The notes under the pieces are model-generated. The model did no database searches. It saw only the letters and a program-made list of their open reading frames with translations, and was not told the DNA's origin. Source: Pseudomonadota bacterium (GTDB taxonomy: Bacteria > Pseudomonadota > Gammaproteobacteria > Pseudomonadales > Azotimanducaceae). From it: a DNA stretch of 64,000 nucleotides. Location of the stretch: NCBI GenBank assembly GCA_027624035.1, contig JAQBUI010000004.1:1-64000 (forward strand), written 5' to 3'. Made by a program: the position numbers and the translations under genes. Shown piece after piece: positions 60,999-64,000 of the stretch (position 1 is the stretch's first letter; each line of letters begins with the position of its first letter).

Positions 60999-61934
60999 TC
61001 AGTGGGCTGTGAGCCGCTCAAGCTGTTGGCGACCATACTCTGTCACGAGGGCATCGTCCCAGACGGGTGCCGGCACACGCCAGTCTGCGCCCTTTTTCGA
61101 TATATCGTTGGGTAAATCGTTTGGCACGTTGTGCATCGTGTCGAAACAGCAAATGAACGCCCAACGCGGATCCCGGGTCGGATTGGGAAAACTCTGATGA
61201 AGCGTCTCCGGGCTGAAGAACACCACTGAACCCGGTTCCATTTCACACCACACGCGTTCATGCCCTTGCGCCAGCAACCGGTCTACTTCTTCCGGTAGTG
61301 CATGCCGCTCGCCCCACTGCTCGGCCCTGAATTTGATCCGATGGTGATGGCTGCCACGGATGACCTGCAAACAGCCATTGTCCCGGTGGTGGCGATCAAT
61401 GGCGATCAGGGCAATGAGCAGATCCGGATAGGGTCGGCCGGGGCCGCCATAGGCGTCCAGACCCGTATTCGAATAGTCACCCCAGTACCAGTAGTCCTGG
61501 TGCCACTGAAAACCATTGCCACCATGCTGGCCAGCCTCATCCTTGTCGGGGGGCAGGTAACTTTCCTCGTCCTTCAGAATGAACTTGCGGTGATGTAACG
61601 TCAGTTCGTCGCCCGGCCACTGGTCACGGTCAAGCAGCAGACGCTGCTGGGCCGAGATCATGCGCTCGCAATAGCACAGCGCATCGTAAACCAGATTATC
61701 ATTGTCCAGATCTCCAGCGGCACGGGGCCGGCCATGCCCGCCAATGGTCCACAGTTCAGAGCGACGTCCTTCCTGCCTGGCGCCGCCCCTGCCGTGGCTC
61801 TCAAGCTTCCTGTCGTCAGCATCGACGACCCGGCGAACCAGCGACATCTCCTCCGGCGTGAAGAGCCCCTCCTTGATGAGGAACCCATCCTCCCGGAACC
61901 TTGCCACCTCTTCGTCAGTAATCCTGCTTCCCAT
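60999..61934 (-). CDS. Phytanoyl-CoA dioxygenase family protein
   Basis: FREDGFLIKEGLFTPEEMSLV; HQDYWYW (HxD) ... SVVFFSPETLHQSFPNPTRDPRWA. Confidence 0.9.
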   Translation of the reverse strand: MGSRITDEEVARFREDGFLIKEGLFTPEEMSLVRRVVDADDRKLESHGRGGARQEGRRSELWTIGGHGRPRAAGDLDNDNLVYDALCYCERMISAQQRLLLDRDQWPGDELTLHHRKFILKDEESYLPPDKDEAGQHGGNGFQWHQDYWYWGDYSNTGLDAYGGPGRPYPDLLIALIAIDRHHRDNGCLQVIRGSHHHRIKFRAEQWGERHALPEEVDRLLAQGHERVWCEMEPGSVVFFSPETLHQSFPNPTRDPRWAFICCFDTMHNVPNDLPNDISKKGADWRVPAPVWDDALVTEYGRQQLERLTAH

Positions 61935-62010
61935 GAACTGCCCTATATACTGTTACCAGCGCGCCACTATAGAGGTGACTCACCACTTCTGTCGAGGCAG
62001 GTAGGAGCAG

Positions 62011-62158
62011 GCTTTCATGGAAGTTCCGGTCCTGCACAGTGAGAGTCCTGGATACTTCCCGGTACGACTACGGCATCCCTGATACGGGCACGCGCAAGGC
62101 TGCTGGTGGACCACACGATACAGTGGCACGCCTGACACGGACACGCTGATGGCTTTCA
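62011..62158 (+). repeat. Dispersed intergenic repeat (one full copy plus a partial copy)
   Basis: gctttcatggaagttccggtcctgcacagtgagagtcctggatacttcccggtacgactacggcatccctgatacgggcacgc... then cacgcctgacacggacacgctgatggctttcagg. Confidence 0.75.
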
Positions 62159-62288
62159 GGACCGTAACGATTTGAGTACTCTGTCCCCGGCGTGGTGGTT
62201 TATCGTGATTCGCCCGCCGTACATGCCCCGGTCCGTTGAACCGACCGGGGTAGCAGAGTTTGGAACGATGTCTGGCTGCGGAGATTAG

Positions 62289-63068
62289 ATGATGGCTGAA
62301 TCGGTATTGCTGGTAGAAGAGCACGACGGCGTTTGCGTACTGACGCTCAATCGACCGGAGAAATTGAACGCGTTGTCCCTGGCGTTGCGGCAACGCTTTC
62401 AGGAGGAGATCCTTCGGCTGCAACAGGACGACAGCATCAGTGTGGTCATACTCACCGGTGCCGGCCGGGCCTTCTGCGCCGGGCTGGACTTGAAGGAGAT
62501 GGGCGATGCCGAGTTCCGCAAGGGCGAAACGCCAGTGACTGACCCGGCCACGCTGCTGAGGACACTGAAACAACCGGTGATTGGTGCCATCAACGGGCTG
62601 GCCGTGACCGGCGGACTCGAGATCTCACTGTCCTGCGACATTCTGCTGGCCACGCCGGAAACGCGGTTCGCGGACACCCATGCCAGGGTCGGGCTGGTGG
62701 CCGGCTGGGGGCTCTCGCAAAGACTGCCCCGGGTCATAGGCCCTTTCAGAGCAAAAGAGATGTCGCTGACCGGCAATTTCCTGTCTGCAGAACGTGCCTA
62801 TGAATGGGGGCTGGTGAATCGAGTGGTGCCCAGGGATGAACTGATGCCGACCGCCCTCGGAATGGCACAGGACATGATTTCGTGCGTTCCGGAAGCCATG
62901 TTCACCTACAAGCGCATGATTGATCATGGCTATGACCTGCCGCTCGGCGAGGCGATGAACTACGAACTTGAGGCCAACCGGGCACACCGGGGGCCAACGC
63001 CAGAGACGGTAGCAGCAAGACTCAGCGGGGTGCAGTCCCGAGGCAGGGCGCAGGCCAGCAAGGACTGA
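62289..63068 (+). CDS. Enoyl-CoA hydratase/isomerase (crotonase) family
   Basis: VLTLNRPEKLNALSLALRQRF; GAGRAFCAGLDLKEM; GAINGLAVTGGLEISLSCDI. Confidence 0.95.
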   Translation: MMAESVLLVEEHDGVCVLTLNRPEKLNALSLALRQRFQEEILRLQQDDSISVVILTGAGRAFCAGLDLKEMGDAEFRKGETPVTDPATLLRTLKQPVIGAINGLAVTGGLEISLSCDILLATPETRFADTHARVGLVAGWGLSQRLPRVIGPFRAKEMSLTGNFLSAERAYEWGLVNRVVPRDELMPTALGMAQDMISCVPEAMFTYKRMIDHGYDLPLGEAMNYELEANRAHRGPTPETVAARLSGVQSRGRAQASKD

Positions 63069-63121
63069 CAGGGACCTCGTTCAACAGAGCCAACCGGGCA
63101 GAGCTTACTGTCTTGAAGTAC

Positions 63122-63910
63122 TTAACGCCCCTTGAATTCCGGTTTTCGCTTGGCCAGAAATGCACTGATGCCTTCTTCCTTGTCCTGGGTCTGCAGCAGT
63201 GCGCCCTGGGCAAATTTCTCCATCGTGAGCGCCGCCGCGACTGAACCCTCCATCCCCTGATGGACCATGGTCTTCATGAAGTGGGGCACAAAAGGTGCGA
63301 AGGTCGCGAGGTGCTCTGCCATCCGACTGACCTCCGGGATCAGTTCAGGCGCCTCCACCATTCTGGTGACAAGGCCAATCTGCAGGGCGCGCTCGGCATT
63401 GATTGGCTCACCCATCAGCATCATCTCCAGCGCCCAGCCCTTTCCAACAATACGGGGAAGGCGCGCGGTGGCGCCGCCGCCCGGGATAATGCCGAGCTTG
63501 CCCTCGGGCGTTGCAAACCGGCTGGCGGGCGTGCAGACGCGCAGGTCACACCCGAGGGCGACCTCCAGCCCGCCGCCCATACAAATCCCGTCGATTGCCG
63601 CGATGGTTGGTTTCGGCAATTCTTCAAGTTGCCGGGCGAGGCCCTGGACAATCGGTTCCATGGCCTTTCGCAGGTCACGACTGGCGACCTCGGCAAGGTC
63701 TGACCCGGACGCAAAGGCGCGCCCACCAGCACCGGTGATGGCAATCACACGGACCTGCTCGTCCGCCGCCGCAAGCGAAACTGCCTGCTGCAGTTCAGCC
63801 AGGGTCTGCAGTGAGATCGCATTGTGCTTGTCCGGACGGTTCATGGTAATCAGCGCCAGCGGCGCCATCACCTCATACAGAATGCACGTGAAAGAATCCG
63901 AATTCATCAA
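63122..63910 (-). CDS. Enoyl-CoA hydratase/isomerase (crotonase) family
   Basis: LITMNRPDKHNAISLQTLAEL; GAGGRAFASGSDLAEV; AIDGICMGGGLEVALGCDLRVC. Confidence 0.95.
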   Translation of the reverse strand: MMNSDSFTCILYEVMAPLALITMNRPDKHNAISLQTLAELQQAVSLAAADEQVRVIAITGAGGRAFASGSDLAEVASRDLRKAMEPIVQGLARQLEELPKPTIAAIDGICMGGGLEVALGCDLRVCTPASRFATPEGKLGIIPGGGATARLPRIVGKGWALEMMLMGEPINAERALQIGLVTRMVEAPELIPEVSRMAEHLATFAPFVPHFMKTMVHQGMEGSVAAALTMEKFAQGALLQTQDKEEGISAFLAKRKPEFKGR

Positions 63911-64000
63911 CTTGCCTCAGCGAGCGCCCACTCGTTGTCGCCATCACCAGCGACAGTAGTGCGTACCATTGATCGTTTCTGGTGCTGCGGCCAGAGATGG

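Overview
The window is a densely coded 64 kb bacterial chromosome segment, probably from a gammaproteobacterium (taxonomy inferred only from gene content). It encodes about 50 proteins. Recognisable groups are: a vanadium-haloperoxidase-like lipoprotein and two FG-GAP/ASPIC-UnbV lipoproteins; two tandem ABC exporter pairs; a TonB receptor; a toxin-antitoxin module; VOC, nitronate monooxygenase, two Baeyer-Villiger-type flavoproteins and other oxidoreductases; a small glycan-modification island; a UvrA-like ATPase; RecQ; and an AcoX-containing 2-oxoacid dehydrogenase cluster. The strongest finding is a probable selenoprotein that the six-frame ORF track splits in two. ORF 30853-31131 ends at a TGA, and the same frame continues without interruption to 31371, reading ...VIEALAD-U-GSCTTCSLHDTVWFEIQG.... 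This is the UGSC motif of the UGSC selenoprotein family. A SECIS-like hairpin with a GUU loop starts 19 nt after the UGA. The gene lies downstream of a thioredoxin-domain fusion protein in an apparent operon. Other notable observations are a dispersed intergenic repeat family with apparent compensatory stem changes, an in-frame TGA at codon 8 of an ABC transporter, a RecQ whose conserved N-terminal motif lies upstream of any ATG/GTG/TTG, an E2 with two tandem peripheral-subunit-binding domains, an E1-alpha with a histone-H1-like K/A/S/T-rich extension, and a membrane REC-HPt protein with no kinase domain. No tRNA, rRNA, CRISPR array or intact transposase was recognised.
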